Assembly (NCBI RefSeq): GCF_001428105.1
Contig: NZ_LMSJ01000039.1
Location: 1-33,106, forward strand
Length of the DNA: 33,106 bases
Direction of reading: 5' to 3'
Origin: Paenibacillus sp. Soil766
GTDB lineage: Bacteria; Bacillota; Bacilli; Paenibacillales; NBRC-103111
Within the stretch, counting starts at the first letter, position 1. Every line of letters begins with the position of its first letter. Shown here in pieces: positions 14,633-21,737 of this stretch. Position numbers and translations under genes: made by a program. The notes beneath the pieces are model-generated. The model did not search any database, had not been told where the DNA came from, and was given only the letters and a program-made list of their open reading frames with translations.

Positions 14633-16249
14633 TTACATGACTTGCTCGCGGAAGGAGCTCGGTGTATATCCCGTATATTTCTTAAATATTTTGCTAAAAT
14701 AACTAGGATCCGAATACCCCACCGCATAGCACACTTCATAAAACTTATTGGCGGGATCCTTCAATAACGCTTTCGCCCGCTCCACGCGAACCTTGGTCAT
14801 ATATTCGTTAATCGTTTCCCCCGTTTCTTGTTTAAAAAGCAAACACAAATATGTCGTAGACAAGAATACTTCCGTCGCGATATCGCCTACCTGCAAATTC
14901 TCCGCATACCGTTTATCAATAATCGCCCGCGTTCGTTCGATCACATTTTTGGATTTGCCATTACGTTTCTCACTAATGCGTTCACATACCTCTATCAAAA
15001 ACACTTCAACAAGACGATGTAAAGCACCTAACGTTTCTTGCTGAAACACTTTGGCCATGAGCTCGTTTTCTTTGCTTTCGAGATCTTGCTTCTGTACGTG
15101 CAGCTCTAACAATACACGGCTGGCTAGAAGAAGCAGTTGAAGACTGATGTTACGTCCATAAGCCATACCATCTGCCCGATTACGTGACAGCGCATTGTAC
15201 ATCTCGCCCAGCTCTTCCTGCACTTTCAAGATATCTGCAGACTTCAAGGAGGAGACGATGCGCTCTTGCTGTGAAGCATCAAACCGATACACACTCTCCT
15301 CGGCTTGCTCCAGATTGTCCATGGAAATAATTTGGTTTTTGCCTAAAAACCATCGTTGATCGGCTGCTTCTCTCGCTTGTGAATAGGATTGCGGCAGGCT
15401 GGCAAGTCTGGAAATCCGTTCACCTACCCCGATCGTTACACTGATTTTCAAATAATTATGAAGGCTTTCGCGAACTTCCTCTGCCAGGGTGAACAGCAAG
15501 TTTTCCTGATCATCTTCCTGAGGCATACGAAGAATCCCTACGAATTCGCCAATCTGATTCTCAAAAACATAGCCGCCGATCTCTCGCTCAATCAGCTCCT
15601 GCACAATATTCAGAACCGAATAGGACAGCAGTTGTTGGTCTCTCTCGGACCGGGTTTGCGCAACCTCCGTGGCATCATCGATACGAATCGCAATGACCCA
15701 ATAGGCTCCTTCCATTGGCAAGTTCAACTGAAGAAAATCAATACGATCCTGCACACGTGATGGGTAAATAACGCCTTCCCGAATTAGCGACATAAGAAAT
15801 TTCTCTTGCAGCAGGGGCATGCTCTGTATGAGCTTAACCTGCATATCTTCAATGAGCTTGCGCTCTTGCTGCTCAGCATGGAGAGAGCTTACTAACCGCT
15901 CAATAACAATTTCCAACTCGCTTAAATTGACAGGCTTAAACATATAATCAACCGCTTTAACCTTCAGCGCAGATTTCAAGTACTCAGCATCATCATGACC
16001 GCTGACGAACACAATTTTGATATGAGGAAACCGTTCACTTAATTGGTTCGACATCTGAATACCATCCATATTGGGCATTCGCACGTCTGTTAGGATGAGA
16101 TCCGGCTTCTCACGCTCGATCACCTCAAGCGCTACGTCACCATCATCCGCTTCGCCTACAACTTCAATCCCATAGGCCTTCCAGTCAAAATAGTTACTTA
16201 ACCCGAAACGAACTGTTGGCTCATCGTCCACAATGACAAGTTTATACAT
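14633..16249 (-). CDS. Response regulator with AraC-type DNA-binding domain (YesN family, long form)
   Basis: This 538-residue protein has a receiver domain at 1-125 with the acidic pair VDDE (8-10), phosphoacceptor Asp55 (LILTDVRMPNMDG) and conserved Lys105 (FKPVN). A middle region of about 300 residues is helix-rich, as in long Paenibacillus YesN regulators. A C-terminal double HTH AraC domain follows (about 435-538: VGDIATEVFLSTTYLCLLFK and VCYAVGYSDPSYFSKIFKKY). AGGGAGG precedes ATG 16249. With the following kinase it forms a two-gene operon, and it probably activates the importer operon. The middle region contains a GGDEF-like remnant (ISVTIGVGERISRL, then SQAREAADQRWFLGKNQI), which is typical of this subgroup and likely sensory rather than catalytic. 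Confidence 0.94.
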   Translation of the reverse strand: MYKLVIVDDEPTVRFGLSNYFDWKAYGIEVVGEADDGDVALEVIEREKPDLILTDVRMPNMDGIQMSNQLSERFPHIKIVFVSGHDDAEYLKSALKVKAVDYMFKPVNLSELEIVIERLVSSLHAEQQERKLIEDMQVKLIQSMPLLQEKFLMSLIREGVIYPSRVQDRIDFLQLNLPMEGAYWVIAIRIDDATEVAQTRSERDQQLLSYSVLNIVQELIEREIGGYVFENQIGEFVGILRMPQEDDQENLLFTLAEEVRESLHNYLKISVTIGVGERISRLASLPQSYSQAREAADQRWFLGKNQIISMDNLEQAEESVYRFDASQQERIVSSLKSADILKVQEELGEMYNALSRNRADGMAYGRNISLQLLLLASRVLLELHVQKQDLESKENELMAKVFQQETLGALHRLVEVFLIEVCERISEKRNGKSKNVIERTRAIIDKRYAENLQVGDIATEVFLSTTYLCLLFKQETGETINEYMTKVRVERAKALLKDPANKFYEVCYAVGYSDPSYFSKIFKKYTGYTPSSFREQVM

Positions 16250-16282
16250 CTATTGTCGGCCTCCCTAAGTGCAGTTCTCTTC

Positions 16283-16311
16283 ATTATAACTTGGACAAAG
16301 GCTTGAGACAT
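16283..16311 (-). promoter_or_regulatory. Candidate promoter of the first two-component operon
   Basis: TATAAT on the minus strand (16283-16288) lies 34 bases upstream of the response-regulator start. The -35 region at 17-base spacing (16306-16311) matches poorly. Support comes from the -10 and its position. Confidence 0.4.
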
Positions 16312-16365
16312 AGGAGGATCTTATGATTTCTGGTTCGATCTTACGGTGAAGAAAAGGATACTAGC

Positions 16366-17406
16366 TTAGGATGAAATCCCTGCGGTTGTAAGACCAATAT
16401 GGAATTCACCTTGAATCCGAATATGTTCAAAAGGCAATGTCGGATTGGCAATCCGCCACAGCATTCGATCCGCTGCGCGGTAGCCCGTTTGGGAGATGGG
16501 TAGAAGCGGTCGTGTAAATTCGGGCAATATTTCGAGTTGTTCATTAAGAAAGCCGACTAAAGAGATATCGTCTGGGACTCGGAGCTGAAGTGCCTTGCAA
16601 GTGTCATAGACCACAGGCACTTCATGATCAATGCCGCAAATAATGGCAGTTGGCTGTTGTTGCTGAATTTGATTGAAGAGTGTGTTATGCCACGCCAAGC
16701 TGGTGTCACGTGGACCGATACAATGCTCTGAAGTCGTGATCGTGATGCCAGAAGCTTGCATCGCATAGCCAAAAGCTTGCCAACGCAGAATAGATCCTCG
16801 CTGCATCTGAATATCACCAACATACATGATGCGCTCATGCCCTTGACTTCGCAGATAGGCCACAGCCTGGCAAGTTGCTTCGTAGACATCCCAGATGACA
16901 CTGTCAATTTTGACACCAGACGCTGGGAAACTTAGCAGAATTCGGGGAATGGGGAGGTTAAAAAGCGCCGTTTCCCACTCCTGAGGCAGAATGCTCGGCG
17001 CAATGAATATTCCATCTGCATATTGGACTCCTGCTTCCTCTAACCATATCGCCATCTTCTCTTGCTTCATGCGCTGAGGCAGCATGAGCAGCTCAATGCG
17101 ATGTCCGAAGGAGAAGAATCGATCTTGCAAACCTTGCAGCAACAAACGGTTATAGGACACAGATTCGGCTGTCTGAACAAGTAGAAAACGCAGGCGCTCA
17201 TTCGGGTAAGGCGCGATATGATCCAGCCTTAAACTGCGGATCTGATCCATCGTGTAATAGCCGAGCTTCTCAGCTGTGTGGACAATGAGTTGGCGGGTCG
17301 CCTCCGACATGCCATGCTTGCCCTTTAGTGCTTTATTCACGGTTTGGACCGTTAAGCCAAGCTCGATGGCGATTGTTTTCATTGTGACGGCTTTGCGGAT
17401 TGGCAT
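16366..17406 (-). CDS. LacI-family transcriptional regulator
   Basis: This 346-residue regulator has an N-terminal HTH (residues about 7-27: VTMKTIAIELGLTVQTVNKA, then LKGKHGMSEATR). The hinge and a periplasmic-binding-like sugar sensor domain occupy about 65-340 (FLLVQTAESVSYNRLLLQGL, IMYVGDIQMQRGSILRW, IICGIDHEVPVVYDTCK). The HTH has NKALKGK where classical LacI has SRVLN, a variant seen in other Paenibacillus members. GGAGG lies 12 bases before ATG 17406. It is divergent from the FAD-oxidoreductase/SGNH-hydrolase operon, which it presumably represses until a sugar ligand binds. The ligand is unknown. No obvious terminator lies in the 116 bases before the two-component operon. Confidence 0.92.
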   Translation of the reverse strand: MPIRKAVTMKTIAIELGLTVQTVNKALKGKHGMSEATRQLIVHTAEKLGYYTMDQIRSLRLDHIAPYPNERLRFLLVQTAESVSYNRLLLQGLQDRFFSFGHRIELLMLPQRMKQEKMAIWLEEAGVQYADGIFIAPSILPQEWETALFNLPIPRILLSFPASGVKIDSVIWDVYEATCQAVAYLRSQGHERIMYVGDIQMQRGSILRWQAFGYAMQASGITITTSEHCIGPRDTSLAWHNTLFNQIQQQQPTAIICGIDHEVPVVYDTCKALQLRVPDDISLVGFLNEQLEILPEFTRPLLPISQTGYRAADRMLWRIANPTLPFEHIRIQGEFHIGLTTAGISS

Positions 17407-17504
17407 GGATGTATTGCACCTCCAAAATGTTGCTTACGCACACTATATCACGCTTACTTTTTAGATGAAATAAAAATTAAACTAGTTCCTTCGTTACAGC
17501 GATC

Positions 17505-17545
17505 TATAATGAAAACAAAGGCTTTCTGAATACGTAAACGCGAAA
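17505..17545 (+). promoter_or_regulatory. Possible promoter and LacI-type operator region
   Basis: TATAAT at 17505-17510 is a good -10 for the oxidoreductase operon, though the -35 is weak. Just downstream, GTAAACGCGAAAAC (about 17533-17546) has the central CG and A-rich flanks of LacI/CcpA-type operators. It differs from the cre consensus at three positions. The divergent LacI-family gene makes an operator here plausible but unproven. Confidence 0.35.
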
Positions 17546-17596
17546 ACATTGCGGCGCTTAGACTCGCCAATGTCCACCCATTAGGAGGAAATTCGA

Positions 17597-19009
17597 ATGA
17601 CTAACTCATCAACTAACAACTTAACCGTAACCATACCTGCTCAAAAACTAACTGTCAGTCACACCCCTGATGTCGTCGTTGTTGGCGGTGGGGCTACAGG
17701 TATTGCCGCTGCAATTGCGGCTGCGCGTAATGGTGCCAGCACGCTCTTAATAGAGCAACGCGGCTATCTAGGCGGCATGGGAACAGCAGCACTTGTACCT
17801 GCATTTTGCCCATATACTGATGGAGAAAAACCTGTTATTCGTGGTATCGGTCTCGATTTGCTAGAAAAAATGAAACGCGCAGCAGGAGAAGATTTTCTAA
17901 ACCGGTATGAACAATTGCTGGACTGGGTTCCAATCGATGTCGAAACGCTCAAACGCGTCTATGATGCCGAAGTGCTTGCCAGCGGCGCACAAGTGCTATT
18001 CCATACCGTTGCTGATCAAGTGCTGCTTGATGGGGATCGCATCAGCGGTCTTGTCATTAGCAATAAATCCGGCCGCTCCGTCGTGCAAGCCAAGCTGTAC
18101 ATTGATGCATCTGGAGATGCGGATCTTGCAGCATTGGCTGGGGTTCCTTTTCAAGTTGGTGGCGACAATGGTGAGCTTCAGCCTGGTACGATGTGCTATG
18201 TCGTTACTGGTGCAGATAAGGTTCGCTTCAATCAATTCCTCACTGAAACGGGTCAGCATCCGCAGCTTGAAGATCTCGTGACTTTAGCCCAGCAAAATGG
18301 TGAACTGCCAGAAGGACGCAAGCGCATTTCAGGAATGGCTTGGGTATCAAATTCCGTAGTTGGTTTTAACTTTGGCCACGTCTTCAATATTGACGGAACA
18401 AAAGCAGAAGATTTAACTCGTGCCGCGATCGAGGGACGTCAGTTGATTGATACACAAATCCGATTCTTGAAGAAATATGTGCCTGGCTTTGAGCATATTT
18501 TCCTTGTCCATTCTGGTGATCAAATCGGTATTCGTGAAACACGCCGCATTCAAGGCGACTACACCCTTGTCGTGGATGATTTTCTCTCGATGCGTAGTTT
18601 CGAGGATGATATTGCCCGTAACTCCTACTTTATTGATATCCACTTAGCAAATGCCGGATCTACAATGACGATTAAGCATTTACCAAAAGGAAAATCCCAC
18701 GGCGTGCCTTATCGCTGTATGCTTCCGCAAGGCAAATCGAATCTTATCGTCGCAGGACGCTCCGTTTCGTCTGATCGTCCAGTACAAGGTTCGCTTCGCG
18801 TTATGCCGAACTGCTTTGCAATGGGGGAAGCGGCAGGCGTTGCTGCTTCGATGGCGAGCGTTGATGGAGTTGGCTTCCGCGAGGTGTCCATCCCGGAGCT
18901 GCAACGTAAATTGATCGAACAAGGTGCCTATCTGGGAGACAATCCAGGTCTCGCTTATGCAGATCGTGAAGTCGCTGTCGGCGCTGTTCATTATGAAGAT
19001 GAGAATTAA
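17597..19009 (+). CDS. FAD-dependent oxidoreductase (FAD_oxidored, PF12831 type)
   Basis: This is a 470-residue cytoplasmic flavoprotein. The Rossmann site is clear: DVVVVGGGATGIAAAIAAAR (residues 25-44), with the ribose-binding Glu53 in LLIEQRG and the LGGMGTAAL segment that follows in this family. The C-terminal FAD contacts lie in VAGRSVSSDRPVQGSLRV and NCFAMGEAAGVAAS. Members are common in polysaccharide-utilisation loci, where they are thought to oxidise sugars or sugar acids; the substrate here is unknown. AGGAGG precedes ATG 17597. It is the first gene of an operon with an SGNH hydrolase 20 bases downstream and is divergent from a LacI-type regulator. A decayed relative sits at 4947-5215. 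Confidence 0.92.
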   Translation: MTNSSTNNLTVTIPAQKLTVSHTPDVVVVGGGATGIAAAIAAARNGASTLLIEQRGYLGGMGTAALVPAFCPYTDGEKPVIRGIGLDLLEKMKRAAGEDFLNRYEQLLDWVPIDVETLKRVYDAEVLASGAQVLFHTVADQVLLDGDRISGLVISNKSGRSVVQAKLYIDASGDADLAALAGVPFQVGGDNGELQPGTMCYVVTGADKVRFNQFLTETGQHPQLEDLVTLAQQNGELPEGRKRISGMAWVSNSVVGFNFGHVFNIDGTKAEDLTRAAIEGRQLIDTQIRFLKKYVPGFEHIFLVHSGDQIGIRETRRIQGDYTLVVDDFLSMRSFEDDIARNSYFIDIHLANAGSTMTIKHLPKGKSHGVPYRCMLPQGKSNLIVAGRSVSSDRPVQGSLRVMPNCFAMGEAAGVAASMASVDGVGFREVSIPELQRKLIEQGAYLGDNPGLAYADREVAVGAVHYEDEN

Positions 19010-19029
19010 TTAAAAGGGGACTCACGAAC

Positions 19030-19641
19030 TTGCTTAACAAATGGACGGGAAGAACTTGGGGGACCCTCGGAGATAGTATCACCGAAGCAGGCGGCTATCA
19101 GCCGCTAGTTCAGGAAGTGATGGGCTTCGCCAGCGTGATCAACTATGGCAAAAGCGGTTGTCCCATGACAGCTGGCGGTGATCGTGACTATGGCGCGACG
19201 ACTCATGTTGGTCGGATGATCGACACGTCCTTGGATTGCGTCACCATTTTCGCTGGTGTGAATGATTTTCGATTAGATAAGCCGATCGGGGAGTTAGGAA
19301 GTAAGGACGTGTTTACGTTTCACGGTGCTTATGCCACGCTGATCGAGGACATTCTGACAAAAAATCCAGTCTGTCGCTTGAGCTTATGGACGCCGCTACA
19401 GCGAGATAAAGATCAATATGACATTTTCTACGTCAATGCGGCTGGTCATCGTCTCGTTGATTATGTTGAGGCTATCAAACAGATTGGCTTGTTGTATGGG
19501 TTACCTGTGCTTAATCTATACGCGGAAAGCGGATTAAACAAGCTAACGCTGCCCCACTTCACATCGGATGGCTTGCATCCGAATGAGGCTGGTCATCGGC
19601 GGATTGCTGACATGGTTGTACCGTTTTTGTTGGGATTGTAA
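19030..19641 (+). CDS. SGNH/GDSL-family hydrolase (small, TTG start)
   Basis: This 203-residue cytoplasmic esterase-like protein has all four SGNH blocks: GDSI (nucleophile Ser16), Gly40 in NYGKSG, GVND (76-79, Asn78) and DGLHPNEAG (catalytic Asp180 and His183). Members remove acetyl or other acyl groups from sugars, so de-esterification of imported oligosaccharide is a reasonable inference. The start is TTG at 19030 with AAAAGGGGA about 9 bases upstream. No ATG lies early enough to keep the GDS block. It follows the FAD-oxidoreductase stop by 20 bases, and a terminator follows directly, making a two-gene operon. Confidence 0.9.
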   Translation: MLNKWTGRTWGTLGDSITEAGGYQPLVQEVMGFASVINYGKSGCPMTAGGDRDYGATTHVGRMIDTSLDCVTIFAGVNDFRLDKPIGELGSKDVFTFHGAYATLIEDILTKNPVCRLSLWTPLQRDKDQYDIFYVNAAGHRLVDYVEAIKQIGLLYGLPVLNLYAESGLNKLTLPHFTSDGLHPNEAGHRRIADMVVPFLLGL

Positions 19642-19650
19642 AAAGTATGG

Positions 19651-19700
19651 AAACAGCCGATCTCGGGGGTTAGATACCTGGGCTGGCTGTTTTTTATTTT
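19651..19700 (+). terminator. Terminator of the oxidoreductase/SGNH operon
   Basis: AAACAGCC (19651-19658) pairs with GGCTGTTT (19685-19692), followed by TTTTATTTT. The loop region can extend the stem with CCGATC/GGCTGG-type pairing. It starts 10 bases after the stop codon. Confidence 0.88.
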
Positions 19701-19790
19701 CGCGGGGACTGATGGTGAAGGTGCTTGACTAGTGGGAGTCTTGGAGGGCGGGTGAGAGGTCAGAGAGTAGCAAGATTGGATACGGTTGCG

Positions 19791-19950
19791 AAATAACTGG
19801 ATTTTATCCAGCTATTTCAGCGACTTCAGTCTGTATGTTGAGAATAAATGAAAAATATCCATCTATTCTCTGCCTTTTTGGCACATTCCGTTGTTTTCGC
19901 TGAAATTAGCTACATAATTTCCATCTAATTGGATAAATCGATGATTTCTT
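19791..19950. repeat. Interspersed intergenic repeat, copy A
   Basis: This copy begins AATAACTGGATTT and continues with a TCCAGCTA inverted half, then a degenerate A/T-rich body with repeated GCTGAAAT/CATCTA-like words. The same opening and order of words recur at 32808-32945. Within the copy, CTGGAT...ATCCAG can fold back on itself. Related non-coding repeats are scattered through Paenibacillus genomes as I recall. Apart from this and the terminator, 19642-19974 holds nothing recognisable. Confidence 0.6.
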
Positions 19951-19974
19951 GATAAATTAGGTTTATATTTTCCA

Positions 19975-20649
19975 TTAATCTCTGTTAGCGAGCAAGTCAC
20001 TCCCGGCTAAAGCGTACTTAACAATGCGCTGCCCCTTTCCGCTATAGGCAGGTGTGAGCAGGCCTTTCGAGCAAAGCTTCTTAAGCATCATGACTGCAGT
20101 CCGATGATCAATATCAAAATGCTGCTCCACATCCTTTGGCCGAATCGGCTCTGCACGTTGAACAGCGAGACGAAGGACTTCTTTTTCGGCCATGTGGGCG
20201 CGTAGAATTGGTGTTGAACTCGCTTGATATCTCGCCATCACCATTCGCAGCAAGGCTATGCACAGCTCCGGTCTTTGTTCAACATCATCATAAGCGAAGG
20301 AAATGACTTGATACCCCATCGCATGAAGAAACGTTTCACGATTCAATTCATTGCAAAATTTCTGCCTGTCCAGATCACGAACATGCGAAGCGTAGCCTCT
20401 TATTTCGATAAGCAGCTTTACAAAACCTGGCAACCACGCAAAATCCGCAAAGTAAGAACGCCCGCGCCAATCAAGCACCTCATATTCAGGGTGAAGGTTC
20501 TCTAAGTCCCCACGTAAAATCCACCAAATTTGTTTAGCAAAGAGCGCCTCCCCGTGCCCATGTCCTCTCTCCAATCTGCCGCGCCGCTCCCCACTACGAT
20601 TGTCCAAGTGCGTCCGAATAAACGTTTCATGCTCTTCTACAACATTCAT
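19975..20649 (-). CDS. DUF559/Vsr-like endonuclease-fold domain fused to a C-terminal winged helix
   Basis: This 224-residue protein is not a named family I can place. Residues about 30-140 look like a PD-(D/E)xK fold of the DUF559/Vsr kind: a glutamate in the first helix (E34), YEVLDWRGRSYFADFAW with Asp69, then LLIEIRGYASH with Glu82, and GYQVISFAYDDV. The usual third catalytic residue (K, or D in DUF559 ExD) is Arg84, so nuclease activity is doubtful. Residues about 150-222 form a winged helix (IRPKDVEQHFDIDHRTAVMM, then LKKLCSKGLLTPAY). ATG 20649 has AAGGGTG 9 bases upstream. Upstream in-frame starts to 20700 run through a terminator hairpin and were rejected. It stands alone between two terminators' worth of non-coding DNA, with no methylase or toxin partner. 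Confidence 0.75.
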   Translation of the reverse strand: MNVVEEHETFIRTHLDNRSGERRGRLERGHGHGEALFAKQIWWILRGDLENLHPEYEVLDWRGRSYFADFAWLPGFVKLLIEIRGYASHVRDLDRQKFCNELNRETFLHAMGYQVISFAYDDVEQRPELCIALLRMVMARYQASSTPILRAHMAEKEVLRLAVQRAEPIRPKDVEQHFDIDHRTAVMMLKKLCSKGLLTPAYSGKGQRIVKYALAGSDLLANRD

Positions 20650-20677
20650 TTTTCTCATCACCCTTCTAGATAGACAC

Positions 20678-20720
20678 AAAAACGCCCCGCATCCACTCAA
20701 TTGAATGGAACGGGACGTTC
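20678..20720 (-). terminator. Terminator of the lyase operon (after the TolB-like gene)
   Basis: On the minus strand AACGTCCCG pairs with CGGGGCGTT, with an inner TCCATTCAATTGAGTGGA helix, and TTTTTGTG follows. It lies 20-60 bases beyond the stop of the TolB-like gene. Confidence 0.85.
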
Positions 20721-20739
20721 TTCGTCACTTATTTTGTCA

Positions 20740-21669
20740 TTATAAGGAAATTTCTGGTGATTGACTAGTTAATTTATAGCTGACAAACGCTAATTTCTGG
20801 CTATCCGGTGACCACGAGTTGACGTTGATTGTCCCTTGTCCACCAAACAGCGAAACTAGGTTCCGAGAAGTGCCCCCTGTACTTGCCATTAATCGGATTT
20901 CAACCTCTTTATTCGGAGGATGCGAATTGGGCTCGACATCTCCCTTACGATACACAATATAGGCAACCGTATTACCGTCTGGGGATACGTGCGGAAACCA
21001 ATTATTACTGGGCTCATCGGTCATTTGTGTCTGCTCACTACCGTCCACGTTCATTCGCCACACCTGCATCAAGCCAGATCGTGTAGAATTAAACCAGATA
21101 TGCTGACCATCTGGAGAATACTCAGGACCATCATCAAGTCCAGGAACATCTGTGAGCTGTCGCTCCACACCCCCTTAAACGGGAATTGTGTAAATATTGT
21201 ACACGCCATTTCGCTCCGCACAATAGGATAATTCGCGACCATCGGGAGACCACCCATGCAGATAGCTTGGGGCCATTGCTGTAATCAACGTAGGCTGACC
21301 GCCAGCTAATGGAAGCACATAAATGCGTGACTGACCGTCTTCCTCTGTATGATGACTAACCGCAATCTGCGAATTATCCGGGGACAGCACATGATCATTA
21401 TTACACCAATCCGCATAGTCCGAATTGATCACTGTGCTCTGACCTGTAGCAATTTCGTAGGTATAAAGCAACCCACTTCGGTTATAAATGAGACTTTCAC
21501 CATCACTCGTCCAGTTCGGCGCCTCAATCAAATCATCGAATTCGGCCAATACATGACGTTCCCCCGTGCCTACATCCACAATTTCAAGAAAACTGGTAAC
21601 ATGCCGCTCTTCCCGCTTGCGAGGCTTTTGCAACGTATTCATTGGGTTCACCGTCCTTTGTATTTCCAT
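20740..21669 (-). pseudogene. TolB-like beta-propeller protein interrupted by one in-frame TAA
   Basis: Read through, the frame encodes 309 residues of a WD40-like/TolB propeller (PD40 repeats). Blades show repeated motifs such as APNWTSDGESLIYN, LHGWSPDGRELSY, GPEYSPDGQHIWF, FPHVSPDGNTVAY and SWSPDSQKLAF. A TAA at 21175-21177 splits YNIYTIPV from GGVERQLTDVPG, where relatives read VEGG, so a single GAA-to-TAA change would explain it. There is no frameshift. GAGGAG (21678-21683) lies 8 bases before ATG 21669. The second half has no ribosome binding site of its own before its GTG at 21168. It is the last gene of the lyase operon. Cytoplasmic members of this kind are often oligogalacturonide lyase-like or of unknown role. 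Confidence 0.85.
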
Positions 21670-21737
21670 CATACTCACTCCTCAAAAGGACTGTCAAATC
21701 TCACCAAAACGCAGCTTTCCCTAGCAAAAAAGAGCCG

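Noticed and set aside
17526..17548. cre site upstream of the FAD-oxidoreductase
   Set aside because: It has three mismatches to the consensus; kept only as a weak LacI-type operator candidate.
5206..21177. TAA reassignment or recoding as explanation of the in-frame stops
   Set aside because: Many genes in the window end in TAA at the expected family length, so TAA is a normal stop here.
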